From NCBI GenBank assembly GCA_004298555.1, contig SCQM01000178.1, positions 1 through 43,698 of the forward strand: 43,698 nt of DNA, written 5' to 3'. Below are positions 20,351-29,108 of the stretch, in pieces. A program made the translations under genes and the position numbers. The notes under the pieces are model-generated. The model ran no database searches, was not told the origin of the DNA, and saw nothing but the letters and a program-made list of their open reading frames with translations. This DNA comes from Actinomycetota bacterium. Its GTDB lineage: Bacteria > Actinomycetota > Acidimicrobiia > Acidimicrobiales > Acidimicrobiaceae. Position 1 is the stretch's first letter, and every line of letters begins with the position of its first letter.

Positions 20351-21355
20351 CTAATCAAAATCATCCATGAGGAGTTTCAAATCCACATTGGGCCTTGCCC
20401 CGAAATGTGAAACCACTTCAGCGGAACACAGGACCCCGTATAATCCACACTTTTCCAGTTCTTTATGATCATGCATTAGAACGCCGTGCAGGAATCCGGC
20501 AGCAAAGAGGTCTCCGGCGCCGGTAGTGTCAATGACTGGCTCAACCTTGCGTGCCGGAACAAATGCGCTGCTCGACTCTCCAAAGGCAATGGCGCCCAGG
20601 GCACCCAAAGTGATCGCCCCGACCAAAGATTTCCCCTGCAGGAATTTTACGATCTCGCTAACATTGTCCAATCCAGTCAAGAGTTGCGACTCTTCTTTGT
20701 TGGCAAAAATTATAGAAACCGGCCCTTCCAGCAAATCCAGGAACTCATCACGGTGCCTTGACACGCAAAACGGATCTGAGAGTGACAGCGCGATGCGTAC
20801 ACCGTTCTCAAGTGCCACGTCTATTGCCTCGTGAATCTGCGTCTTTGTCGTCTCCAAATCATACAGATAACCCTCAATGTAAAGAAGCTGGGAATCAGCT
20901 ATCACTGCCTTCGATTGCTCGTCAAGTTGCAAGTGTGAAGCGGCACCAAGCCATGTGGCCATAGTGCGCTCGCCATCAGGAGTCACCATCACGAGACATC
21001 GTCCGGTTCCAAGGTCGTGCTCAGCTTCCGGACGGACTACCTTCACGCCCCATTTAATGAGATCGCTGACGTATTGATCTCCGAAATCATCGAGATCGGT
21101 TCTGGCAATTAGTGCAACTCTGTGGCCCAGCGAGGCCATACCGACAAGAGTGTTGGCCGCCGATCCCCCGCCTCTGATTTCGACCTCACCCAAAATGGCT
21201 ATGACGGAATCGGACATGTCCGACCCAACCAATTGCATCGAACCCTTCCGGATTCCGAGTGTCTCTACATAGCCTTCCGGAACCCGGCAGAACATGTCCA
21301 CAATCGCACTGCCGAGAGCCACAACTTCAAAAGACCGCTCAGAGTTGATTACCAT
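20351..21355 (-). CDS. PfkB-family carbohydrate/nucleoside kinase (adenosine kinase-like)
   Basis: This 334-residue cytosolic kinase has the PfkB pattern: VVALGSAIVDMFCRV at the N-terminus, GGSAANTLVGMASLG (signature 1), and DTTGAGDLFAAGFLHG (signature 2, catalytic Asp in GAGD). The LGIRKGSMQLV segment and the overall layout fit the adenosine-kinase branch better than ribokinase or fructokinase, but substrate specificity cannot be proved here. It is divergent from the aminopeptidase gene 119 bases away and convergent with the unknown gene. Confidence 0.88.
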   Translation of the reverse strand: MVINSERSFEVVALGSAIVDMFCRVPEGYVETLGIRKGSMQLVGSDMSDSVIAILGEVEIRGGGSAANTLVGMASLGHRVALIARTDLDDFGDQYVSDLIKWGVKVVRPEAEHDLGTGRCLVMVTPDGERTMATWLGAASHLQLDEQSKAVIADSQLLYIEGYLYDLETTKTQIHEAIDVALENGVRIALSLSDPFCVSRHRDEFLDLLEGPVSIIFANKEESQLLTGLDNVSEIVKFLQGKSLVGAITLGALGAIAFGESSSAFVPARKVEPVIDTTGAGDLFAAGFLHGVLMHDHKELEKCGLYGVLCSAEVVSHFGARPNVDLKLLMDDFD

Positions 21356-21474
21356 CGATACCCACCCTGTTTTCGCAAACTCACTTCCCTACCAGTCCAC
21401 CTACTGAAGGTCTATTCGGCCTTCGACAAATCTTTGGCTTTCAATTTCCGTCTGAATCAGCTACCGTAACCTCT

Positions 21475-24024
21475 GTGGATACCTCAATAAACTACAGACT
21501 GCCAAGGAACATAGTACCTAGCAAATATTCCATCCGGCTGAGACCGGACTTCGAAGCCTTCAGCTTCTGGGGTCACGAGTCGATCCAGCTCTCGATCAAA
21601 GAGATTTCCGAGTCGATCGTTCTCAATGCTGCAGAGCTACTCATAGGCTCTGCCAGAGTTACCCAGAACGGAACGGCTTTCCAGTGCACAGTCGAACTCG
21701 ATCCCGAACTGGAAAGGGCCAAATTATCCTTCGAAGGGACTCTCTCCCCAGGCGATGCAGTCCTTGAGATAGATTTTCAAGGAACTCTAAATGATCAGCT
21801 GTCTGGATTTTATAGGAGCAAATTCCTCGACGAGAATGGCAAGACCCACTACATAGCCACAACACAATTCGAAGCCACAGATGCCAGGAAGGCATTCCCG
21901 TGCTTTGATGAACCTGATCTCAAAGCGGTATTCAGCATTGAGCTCGATGCCCCGTCCGATTATCTCGCGATCTCCAACGCTCCCGAGATCTCCACCGTCG
22001 ATTTGGGCGAAGGGTACACGAGGACGTCTTTCGATGACACCATACCCATGTCCACCTACCTGGTCGCGTTCATTGTCGGACCGCTTGAGGCATCTGAACC
22101 TTACATGAGCGGAGACACTCCAATACGGATAATTTCTAAGCCGGGACAAGGCCACCTGCACCAATTTGCGTTGGAGGCGGCGGCACATGCGCTCGAATTC
22201 TTCACTGATTGGTTCTCCATACCCTATCCGGGCAAAAAGCTCGATCTGATCGCAATACCCGACTTCGCATTCGGCGCCATGGAAAACCTTGGAGCAGTCA
22301 CCTTTAGGGAAACCCTCCTCCTGGTTGACCCGGATAGATCGTCGAGGCCAGAGCTTGAAAGAATTGTGGACGTCATAAGCCACGAGATTGCCCACATGTG
22401 GTTTGGTGACCTCGTGACGATGAAGTGGTGGAACGGAATCTGGCTCAATGAGGCCTTTGCAACTTTCATGGAGCTTCTCGCGACAGATGACTTCAGACCA
22501 GACTGGAACCGATGGGTTTCCTTCGGCCTCTCGAAGGGCGCAGCCTTTGCAACCGACGGTCTCCACAACACCAGACCGATCGAGTTCAGCGTGGTCAAGC
22601 CTTCCGACGCAGAGGGGATGTTCGACGTCCTCACCTACGAGAAGGGAGCCAGCGTTTTGCGTATGGTGGAGCGCTACCTTGGCCCCGATACTTTCAGATC
22701 GGGGATTACCAGCTACCTCAATGCACACAGGTTTGCAAACGCGGAAACGACGGATCTATGGAACTCTCTCGACGCCGCCAGCAGCGAGCCCATCGCTGAA
22801 ACAATGACGGATTGGGTCTTCCAGGGTGGTTATCCTCTAATCCGGATTGCCGCGGATGGATCTCACATCACCATTTCGCAGGAACCCTTCTCATACCTGT
22901 CGGACCCGTCCAAGGCGGGTACCGGGCAATCCCAGATTGGCTCAAGCTGGAAAGTGCCCCTAAGCATTCAGATCGGAGACAAGCATCATAAGTTGCTGCT
23001 CGATACTGAGCCGATATCGCTGCCCTTGGCAAGCACTGACGATTTGGTTATTGCGAACGCCGGAGGTTGGGGATTCTTTCGAGTCAGCTATGACAGTGCT
23101 CTCCTCGAAAAGCTGCTTGCAGAGTTCCCCCGCCTGTCCGATTTAGAGAAGTTCAATCTGGCCAATGACCTATGGGCGCAGACCGTCTCGCTCCGGGTCG
23201 ACATCCAAACTTTCTTCGAACTGATCGAGGCCGTGAAAGGCGAAGAAGACCCCAATCTTTGGGAAGTTATCATTTCAGCATTCAACCTGCTGGATCATAT
23301 GATGCCATCAGCTGCGCGCGATGCAGTTGCGAAGCGCTGCAAGGATGCACTTCTGCCGATTCTGGACAAATTGGGATTCGAAGCGCTAGACGGTGAAAAG
23401 GAAGGGACTTCGAGGCTTCGGGCTGCCGTCATCGAGGCTCTCGGAACAGTGGGGCGCGACAGCGAGACCATTGCCGAGTGCAAGGATCTGTTCGTCAAGG
23501 AAATGTCGATAGAGTCCAATATCGATCCTGATATCGTTGGTTCGGTTTTGGGAGTCGTGGCCGCTAACGGCGACGAAGCTGATTTTGCATTCATGCTCGA
23601 CAGGTATCGGCATCCCTCCACCCCCCAGGAGGAAAACCGTTACCTCATGGCGCTCACCAAATTCCAACACCCTGAGCTGATTAAAAAGGTCTTGTCAATG
23701 ACATTGGAAGAGATCCGGAGCCAGAACGGCCCCTTTGTGATCGCCAGCCTTCTATCAGGACGGGAATCCGGACCTTTGGCGTGGAATTTCCTAGCACGGC
23801 ACTGGGAGGCTCTATTGGAGAGATTTCCGGACAATACCATAGCGAGAATGTTGTCTGGAATCGCGGCGTTGGTTTCAGACGAGTCCTACTATCTGGAACG
23901 GGAGATACGCTCTTTCTTTGAGACGCACAAAGTCCCCAGTGGTGAGAAGAGCCTGCAACAGACCCTGGAAAGATACGCGGTCTCCTTGACTCTTCGGAAA
24001 AAGCTCCTTGACATCGAGCTGTGA
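21475..24024 (+). CDS. M1-family zinc aminopeptidase
   Basis: This 849-residue enzyme removes N-terminal residues from peptides. GAMEN (267-271) is the exopeptidase motif. HEIAH (303-307) and E326, 18 residues further in NEAF, form the HEXXH-(18)-E zinc site. Domain order is an N-terminal beta saddle, the thermolysin-like core, an Ig-like linker, and a helical C-terminal ERAP1-like domain from about residue 520. Length and layout fit the puromycin-sensitive / aminopeptidase N group. The start is GTG with no strong SD; the frame upstream offers no better one. No signal peptide, so probably cytosolic. Confidence 0.95.
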   Translation: MDTSINYRLPRNIVPSKYSIRLRPDFEAFSFWGHESIQLSIKEISESIVLNAAELLIGSARVTQNGTAFQCTVELDPELERAKLSFEGTLSPGDAVLEIDFQGTLNDQLSGFYRSKFLDENGKTHYIATTQFEATDARKAFPCFDEPDLKAVFSIELDAPSDYLAISNAPEISTVDLGEGYTRTSFDDTIPMSTYLVAFIVGPLEASEPYMSGDTPIRIISKPGQGHLHQFALEAAAHALEFFTDWFSIPYPGKKLDLIAIPDFAFGAMENLGAVTFRETLLLVDPDRSSRPELERIVDVISHEIAHMWFGDLVTMKWWNGIWLNEAFATFMELLATDDFRPDWNRWVSFGLSKGAAFATDGLHNTRPIEFSVVKPSDAEGMFDVLTYEKGASVLRMVERYLGPDTFRSGITSYLNAHRFANAETTDLWNSLDAASSEPIAETMTDWVFQGGYPLIRIAADGSHITISQEPFSYLSDPSKAGTGQSQIGSSWKVPLSIQIGDKHHKLLLDTEPISLPLASTDDLVIANAGGWGFFRVSYDSALLEKLLAEFPRLSDLEKFNLANDLWAQTVSLRVDIQTFFELIEAVKGEEDPNLWEVIISAFNLLDHMMPSAARDAVAKRCKDALLPILDKLGFEALDGEKEGTSRLRAAVIEALGTVGRDSETIAECKDLFVKEMSIESNIDPDIVGSVLGVVAANGDEADFAFMLDRYRHPSTPQEENRYLMALTKFQHPELIKKVLSMTLEEIRSQNGPFVIASLLSGRESGPLAWNFLARHWEALLERFPDNTIARMLSGIAALVSDESYYLEREIRSFFETHKVPSGEKSLQQTLERYAVSLTLRKKLLDIEL

Positions 24025-24094
24025 TTCTTTATGCCACAGGGCACAATCAAGGGCAGCCATGTAACCGACTGTCATTAGGCGAGTAACGACTCAC

Positions 24095-24754
24095 ATGGAC
24101 CAAACCTTACAGCCACAATTAGCTTCGGAGCTGCTGGCAAAGCAGGAACTGATACGTGCGACAAAAGGTTTCATGCCGCCCGACGAGGGGGCCGCTCTGG
24201 CTGCGGCGCTCAAAGGCTGCGATGTCTCCATGGACCTGCCAGCAGTTGAAATCGGTTCGTATACGGGACTGTCAACCATATACCTGGGAACCGCCGCCCA
24301 GCTTCAGGGGAGATTGCTCTTGTCGGTTGATCATCATCACGGTTCGCAGGAAAACCAGGCGGGATGGGAATATCATGACCCTTCGCTCATAGATCCAGTC
24401 TCAGGAAAGATGGACACCCTCTATCTGTTTCGAAGGGCGATGGAGCTCGCCGGGCTGGATGACACCGTAATCATTGTGGTGGCGAATTCCCAATCATTCG
24501 CCGCCACCTTTTGCACAGAGATCGGGTTCTTATTCATAGACGGGGGCCATGGACATGATCAGGCATATAGCGATTACGACAGCTGGGTTCCAAAACTGGC
24601 CGAAAGTGGAGTTTTGGCAATACACGATGTATTTGCGGATCCTTCGCTAGGTGGCCAGGCACCCTACCACTTGTATCAAAGATCTCTTGGCGAAGGCTTT
24701 CAGGAAATAGGTGCCCAGGGAAGCCTGCGCGTCATGAGAAAAGGCTCAGCATAG
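24095..24754 (+). CDS. class I SAM-dependent methyltransferase (Methyltransf_24-like)
   Basis: This 219-residue protein has the SAM-binding strand-loop VEIGSYTGLSTIYLG near residue 50, then LLSVDHHHGSQENQ, and FIDGGHGHDQAYSDYDSW followed by ESGVLAIHDVF, which carry the metal- and SAM-site residues of this family. No membrane segment. Its 3' end overlaps the convergent toroid gene by 23 bases. It could modify a product of the neighbouring glycosyltransferase/methyltransferase/toroid cassette, but it is on the opposite strand, so the link is inferred. Confidence 0.75.
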   Translation: MDQTLQPQLASELLAKQELIRATKGFMPPDEGAALAAALKGCDVSMDLPAVEIGSYTGLSTIYLGTAAQLQGRLLLSVDHHHGSQENQAGWEYHDPSLIDPVSGKMDTLYLFRRAMELAGLDDTVIIVVANSQSFAATFCTEIGFLFIDGGHGHDQAYSDYDSWVPKLAESGVLAIHDVFADPSLGGQAPYHLYQRSLGEGFQEIGAQGSLRVMRKGSA

Positions 24755-25751
24755 AACGGCCAATGCTAAGGCCGGCCTTTGAAGGCAGGAGAAAACTAGA
24801 TATTATGACGGCGGCAACTGAGTACGACGACTGCTCATCGTGAGGAAACGTGATCCCTTGGGGACCGACCATTCCGGTCAGATATCCGCCACCTGGTCTG
24901 CGAAACCTTTGCAGAGCCATGTAGAGATCCTGCGCCAGTGCCTCGTCACCCGATATGTGCAGCGCCATTGCAGTCTCTGCAGTTTCGGCAGCTGTGAACC
25001 ATTCGCGCCCCAGCATGCACCGCACTCCCCAATCCGGCACATAAAAGCGGCCGAGAAATCCTTCGCTCAGGCTGGTCCAGCCTTCCACCCCGCCTAATAG
25101 CGGATAGTAGTGGTCCATTGCCCAGCCAGAAGTGTCTGCATAAGGTCCAGCAGATTGCGACAAGGACTCGCTGAGCTTTTGCCTGGCATCCTTATATCGG
25201 GCACAGTCACCGATGCCATAGCGTTCGCAAAGATCCTCTGCTACGGCCAGGGAATCGCAAATTGACGATGAAGCGGCGACGAGCGAGGTTGGATAGCCAT
25301 CACCTCTTGGATCGATTGCCCATGGCAGAGACCCATCATCTCTCTGATGTGAAATGACATAGTCCAAACCTCGAAGGGCCATCTCCACGTATGGGCTAAG
25401 CAAACCCCTGCTCCCGCCAAGACGGTCGAGTATCGCGACTAACAGAACCGGAAAGCTGCATGTATTTGATTCTCTTCTCGGTTCGGCCACTCCGTTCGAA
25501 AGATAGAAATGGCACCATGATCCATCGTTATTTTGCATGCGCAGCAGCCACCTGGCCCCAGCGCGAGCATCAGACAGCCTGCCCCCTAGCGCCAGAGCAA
25601 TGGCAGCTTCGGTATGATTCCATGGATCTGCCCTACCTCCTTTGAACCATGGGATCATCCCAGAGGACGACTGAAGCGAAACCAGGAAATCCAGCGAAGA
25701 ATCGAGTTCTTTCTGACTAAGCAGCGATTCGCGTGGGCTACCGACGGACAC
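24732..25751 (-). CDS. alpha/alpha-toroid protein (prenyltransferase / squalene-cyclase-repeat-like)
   Basis: The roughly 339-residue protein is built of repeats like those of terpene cyclases and prenyltransferase beta subunits: LVSLQSSSGMIPWF, LLRMQNNDGSWCHF, ISHQRDDGSLPWAID, and a C-terminal LQRFRRPGGGYLTG. I see no DXDD acid motif of squalene-hopene cyclase, so catalysis is not shown. I prefer the GTG at 25751 because AAAGGA precedes it by five bases; a TTG at 25793 and an ATG at 25769 are also in frame. It overlaps the upstream methyltransferase by 14 bases and is last in the minus-strand cassette. Confidence 0.7.
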   Translation of the reverse strand: MSVGSPRESLLSQKELDSSLDFLVSLQSSSGMIPWFKGGRADPWNHTEAAIALALGGRLSDARAGARWLLRMQNNDGSWCHFYLSNGVAEPRRESNTCSFPVLLVAILDRLGGSRGLLSPYVEMALRGLDYVISHQRDDGSLPWAIDPRGDGYPTSLVAASSSICDSLAVAEDLCERYGIGDCARYKDARQKLSESLSQSAGPYADTSGWAMDHYYPLLGGVEGWTSLSEGFLGRFYVPDWGVRCMLGREWFTAAETAETAMALHISGDEALAQDLYMALQRFRRPGGGYLTGMVGPQGITFPHDEQSSYSVAAVIISSFLLPSKAGLSIGRSMLSLFS

Positions 25752-26457
25752 CTGAATCCTTTCTGGCATATAGCACGAAACTTTTGCCTCCAATTGGATT
25801 GAGGACCCGCTCCAGCAAGGCGGTGGTCCTGGGCTTCTTCGTTATATCCCAGACCAGAAAACGATGATATAGGCGGTAGAGGCGGGAATCTTCGTTCGTA
25901 ACCCCCACAAGGCACCTGATCAACCAGTATGGGGTATGAAGAGCGTGCGCGTGGTGGGTGCGGTAGACGCCCAGACCTGCAACCTGTACCAAATTATTAA
26001 TCTGAGATCGGCGGTAGATCCGCAGGTGGCCACCTGGAGCATTGTGGTATTCGGTCGATAAAAGCCAATAAATCGCCTCAGGAAAAAAACGCGGTACAGT
26101 CACGCATACGACCCCTCCCGGCTTGGCGACCCTGACAATCTCTGCCATAGCCGAAGCATCGTCGGGTATATGCTCAAAAACCTCAGATGCGATCACGACG
26201 TCGAAAGTATTGCCGGCAAACGGCAGCTGCAAGCCTGAGGCCTGAACGGCAAATCCTTTGCCGTTCTCCGGGTCATCTGCAAGCAGAGCTTCGAAAAAAG
26301 GCGGAGCATTTACGATCTCGTTAAAGGCTAGATCGACGGCGACAACCGATGCGTGCTGAGTGGCTGCCCAAAAAGCATGCCTGCCAGCGCCGGCGCCGAA
26401 ATCGAGAACCAGCTTTCCTGCCAGATTACCGAGCACCGACGCTCTAACCGAAAGCAT
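25738..26457 (-). CDS. class I SAM-dependent methyltransferase (Methyltransf_11-like)
   Basis: This 239-residue protein starts at an ATG directly preceded by an in-frame stop, so no longer form exists. VLDFGAGAGRHAFWAA is motif I, VVAVDLAFNEI motif II, FDVVIASEVFEHIPD motif post-I, and VAKPGGVVCVTVPRFFPEA motif III. The C-terminal 90 residues with HAPGGHLRIYRR-like NAPGGHLRIYRRSQ are common in methyltransferases of lipid or glycan pathways. It lies 22 bases after the GT4 gene and overlaps the toroid gene, so the three form one unit. Confidence 0.85.
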   Translation of the reverse strand: MLSVRASVLGNLAGKLVLDFGAGAGRHAFWAATQHASVVAVDLAFNEIVNAPPFFEALLADDPENGKGFAVQASGLQLPFAGNTFDVVIASEVFEHIPDDASAMAEIVRVAKPGGVVCVTVPRFFPEAIYWLLSTEYHNAPGGHLRIYRRSQINNLVQVAGLGVYRTHHAHALHTPYWLIRCLVGVTNEDSRLYRLYHRFLVWDITKKPRTTALLERVLNPIGGKSFVLYARKDSGVRR

Positions 26458-26479
26458 TTACAGGTTCTTCCATCTCGAG

Positions 26480-27766
26480 CTAAACCGCGCCACGCGAGGC
26501 TAGAAGCTCCAAGTAGTGCTGCTCAGTCGCCTTAGCTGTAGCCGGCCAGGTGAATTTGCTCATGACCCGCTCTAGCCCATTGATCCCAATTTCATCACGC
26601 AATATTGGTGAATCGAGCGCCTGGAGAATTTTCTTCGCCAAGTCCAAGGAATCTCCAGCGCGTGCTGTCAGGACCGTCTCGCCATCGGAACCCGTAACCT
26701 CTGGCAGTGCGCCACCATCTGTTGCCACAAGTGGTACGCCACATGCCATTGCCTCTACGGCCGGCAGTGAGAAACCTTCGTACAGCGAAGGCACAATTGC
26801 AAGTTCCGCCTGGTTGTATAAGCTGACCATCTCGCTTCGGCTCACCAAACCGGCAAATTTGATCTGGTTAGCGAGGCCCAGTTCTGCCACGCGTGCCGGA
26901 AGCTTCGAATCCTTATTGGGATGTCCCATTATGACCAGGTGCGCTCCAGCTTCAACGGCCTTAACCTCTGCCATCGCATCCACCAGAACATGCAACCCTT
27001 TTAACGGGACATCGGCACTTGCGGTGGTCACAATCAGCCCCGGTTCCTTGGCAATACCAGAAATTGGCCTGAAAATATTTGTGTCCACCCCTATCGGCAC
27101 CACCCTGGAACTGTCAAGGCTCACATCCATGTATTTGAATAGGTCGTTCCGCGACGTCTCAGAAACTGTGAGAACTCTCTCGAGGCGCTTGGCAACCTCC
27201 TTCTGCATCCTGACAAAACCGTACCAGCGGTAGGCACCGAACTTGGCCTTGAGAGTCTCGGCGTGGGAGATCGCCAGACCACGGTCCACCGTAATCGGGT
27301 GATGAATCGACGCTATGACGGGCAATCCTCTGGATGCCAGGCTCAATATGGACCAGGAGAGAGACTGGTTGTCATGCAGCAAATCGAATTCACCCAGCCG
27401 CGGCCCGAGAGCCCTTTCCAGACGCCACCCAAAACTTCTCGGTTCCGGGAAACCACCGCTTCCCATTATGGCAAATTCGAGAAGATCTATCATGTCTCCG
27501 AACTCAGACAGTTTTGGAATGCGAAAAGGATCACTATCACGGTAAAGATCAAGCGACTTCAGCCAGTTTGTGGACACCAAACCAGGTTCTAAATCCGGGT
27601 ACGGCGGTCCGGAGAATACCTCCACCTTGTGGCCAAGCCTGGCCAACTCTTCACACAGGTGTTTTGTGTAAACTCCCTGGCCTCCAGAGTACGGATTTCC
27701 CCTGTAAACACAGAAAGCAATCCTCAGCGCCCTTAAGTCGCTGCGCTGCGACCGCACTAAAACCAT
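26480..27766 (-). CDS. glycosyltransferase family 4 protein
   Basis: This 428-residue GT-B enzyme transfers a sugar from a nucleotide- or lipid-linked donor. The N-terminal acceptor domain starts RIAFCVYRGNPYSGGQGVYT, with the GGQGVY glycine loop. The donor domain begins near residue 230 (GLIVTTASADVPLKGLHVL), and PSLYEGFSLPAVEAMACGVP holds the EX7E motif. No signal or membrane helix, so cytosolic or peripheral. Its start lies inside the last ten bases of the Nramp gene, so it is likely read from the same mRNA and coupled to it. The acceptor is unknown. Confidence 0.88.
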   Translation of the reverse strand: MVLVRSQRSDLRALRIAFCVYRGNPYSGGQGVYTKHLCEELARLGHKVEVFSGPPYPDLEPGLVSTNWLKSLDLYRDSDPFRIPKLSEFGDMIDLLEFAIMGSGGFPEPRSFGWRLERALGPRLGEFDLLHDNQSLSWSILSLASRGLPVIASIHHPITVDRGLAISHAETLKAKFGAYRWYGFVRMQKEVAKRLERVLTVSETSRNDLFKYMDVSLDSSRVVPIGVDTNIFRPISGIAKEPGLIVTTASADVPLKGLHVLVDAMAEVKAVEAGAHLVIMGHPNKDSKLPARVAELGLANQIKFAGLVSRSEMVSLYNQAELAIVPSLYEGFSLPAVEAMACGVPLVATDGGALPEVTGSDGETVLTARAGDSLDLAKKILQALDSPILRDEIGINGLERVMSKFTWPATAKATEQHYLELLASRGAV

Positions 27767-29061
27767 CCGATGACAGTTTGCACCAAGAGCAAAGAGGAGA
27801 GGCCTGCAATCGCAATGACGGACACTGCGGCCACCTTTTTGAAAATCCTTCCATTGACCGCATTCCCTAGCACGCTTCGCCTGTTTGAGAGCACCACAAT
27901 AAATGTGAGAATAATTGGAGTAAGGAAGCCCTGCAGCACCTGGGTGAATATAAGCAGAGTTATCAAGTTGACAGGTATCAGCGATACCGCTGCGCCAAGC
28001 AGCACCTGCGCAGAAAAAAGCCCCAAGAATAGTGGCGCCTGTCTGAACTTTCGCGAAACCGACCGCTCCACCCCTAACGCCTCAGCCACCGCATACGAAG
28101 TCGAAAGAGGCACCACCGCAGCGGCTAACGCTGAGGCGCCCAGCAGTCCTATCGCAAAGAGGTTTACGGCCTGTGAGCCTGCAATAGGTCTGAGCGCTAT
28201 AGCAGCCTGCTGAGCAGACTGCAGCGGACCAGTACCCCCAATTGCCGCTGCCGTGGCAATAATAATGAACATGGATATGATGTCGGCAAAGATTGCACCG
28301 CCAACCGCATCGGCTCGCTCAAGGGGATACTCCTCAGGGGAAACGCCCCTGTCCACAACACCTGCCGCGGCATACACCTGCATATAAGGGGAAATCGTGG
28401 TTCCGATCAGTGCTACCCCTAAAAAGACGAAACTGTTTGAAGCGATAAAGTGCGGTATTGCCGTCTGGACGGCTACCTTATGCCAGTCAGGATGGCCAAA
28501 TATCGCGGCTAAAGGATAAGCAAAAAACGCGAGCGACATGATGAGAAAAATCCGCTCCGCATATCTGTATGATCCGAACAGCACAAGACTCCATATGGCT
28601 AGCGCGGATAGCGGAATCGATATATAGCGGGACACCCCGAACAGTTGGAATGCCGCTCCGATCCCTGCGAACTCAGACACCACCAGACCCAGATTTGACG
28701 CTCCCAGGGCAAGCATCGCCAATCCGGTCAACCGGATCGAAAACTCCTCGCGAATCAGCGCCGCCAAGCCCTTGCCGCTGTAGACACCCAGACGAGCCGA
28801 CATTTCCTGCACGACGACCAGTCCTATGGTCACAAGTACCATGAAGAACAATGACCTGTATCCAAACTGGGATCCTGCAGAAGAATATGTGGCAATGCCG
28901 CCTGCGTCGTTGCCGGCGTTGGCGGCGATCAGGCCGGGACCAGCAGCAACCAGATAGACCCAGAATGGCCTCCTACGCTTTGTGGTGGAGGCCTGCAGAC
29001 GCGCTCCAAAACTCCGTTGCCCTTCTTGATTCAGTTTGCGCTTTGGCGTAGCTGAACTCAC
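27757..29061 (-). CDS. Nramp-family (SLC11-like) metal transporter, divergent NDAGG class
   Basis: This 434-residue integral membrane protein has about eleven hydrophobic segments and a basic N-terminus. The first helix carries GPGLIAANAGNDAGGIATYSS, where classical Mn/Fe transporters have DPGN. Helix 6 has GTTISPYMQ (220-228) in place of the MPHN metal motif. These changes put it near the Nramp-related magnesium-transporter side of the family, so Mg2+ or another divalent ion is plausible rather than Mn2+; this is inference. The GTG start is seven bases after GAGG and lies 47 bases downstream of the MgtE-like gene, so the two look co-transcribed. Confidence 0.85.
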   Translation of the reverse strand: MSSATPKRKLNQEGQRSFGARLQASTTKRRRPFWVYLVAAGPGLIAANAGNDAGGIATYSSAGSQFGYRSLFFMVLVTIGLVVVQEMSARLGVYSGKGLAALIREEFSIRLTGLAMLALGASNLGLVVSEFAGIGAAFQLFGVSRYISIPLSALAIWSLVLFGSYRYAERIFLIMSLAFFAYPLAAIFGHPDWHKVAVQTAIPHFIASNSFVFLGVALIGTTISPYMQVYAAAGVVDRGVSPEEYPLERADAVGGAIFADIISMFIIIATAAAIGGTGPLQSAQQAAIALRPIAGSQAVNLFAIGLLGASALAAAVVPLSTSYAVAEALGVERSVSRKFRQAPLFLGLFSAQVLLGAAVSLIPVNLITLLIFTQVLQGFLTPIILTFIVVLSNRRSVLGNAVNGRIFKKVAAVSVIAIAGLSSLLLVQTVIGWF

Positions 29062-29108
29062 AATGAAACCTCATTATCGGCCCTGTACAGACTCTCTGGA
29101 TAATTTCC

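Noticed and set aside
21421-21440. TTCGACAA motif upstream of the aminopeptidase, also seen near 13023 and on the minus strand near 31550
   Set aside because: Only the 13023 copy has a good -10 at 17 bases; the others lack one, so a shared promoter element is not supported.
24768-24779. AAGGCCGGCCTT palindrome
   Set aside because: It has no loop and lies inside the toroid coding sequence; no reason to call it a terminator or operator.
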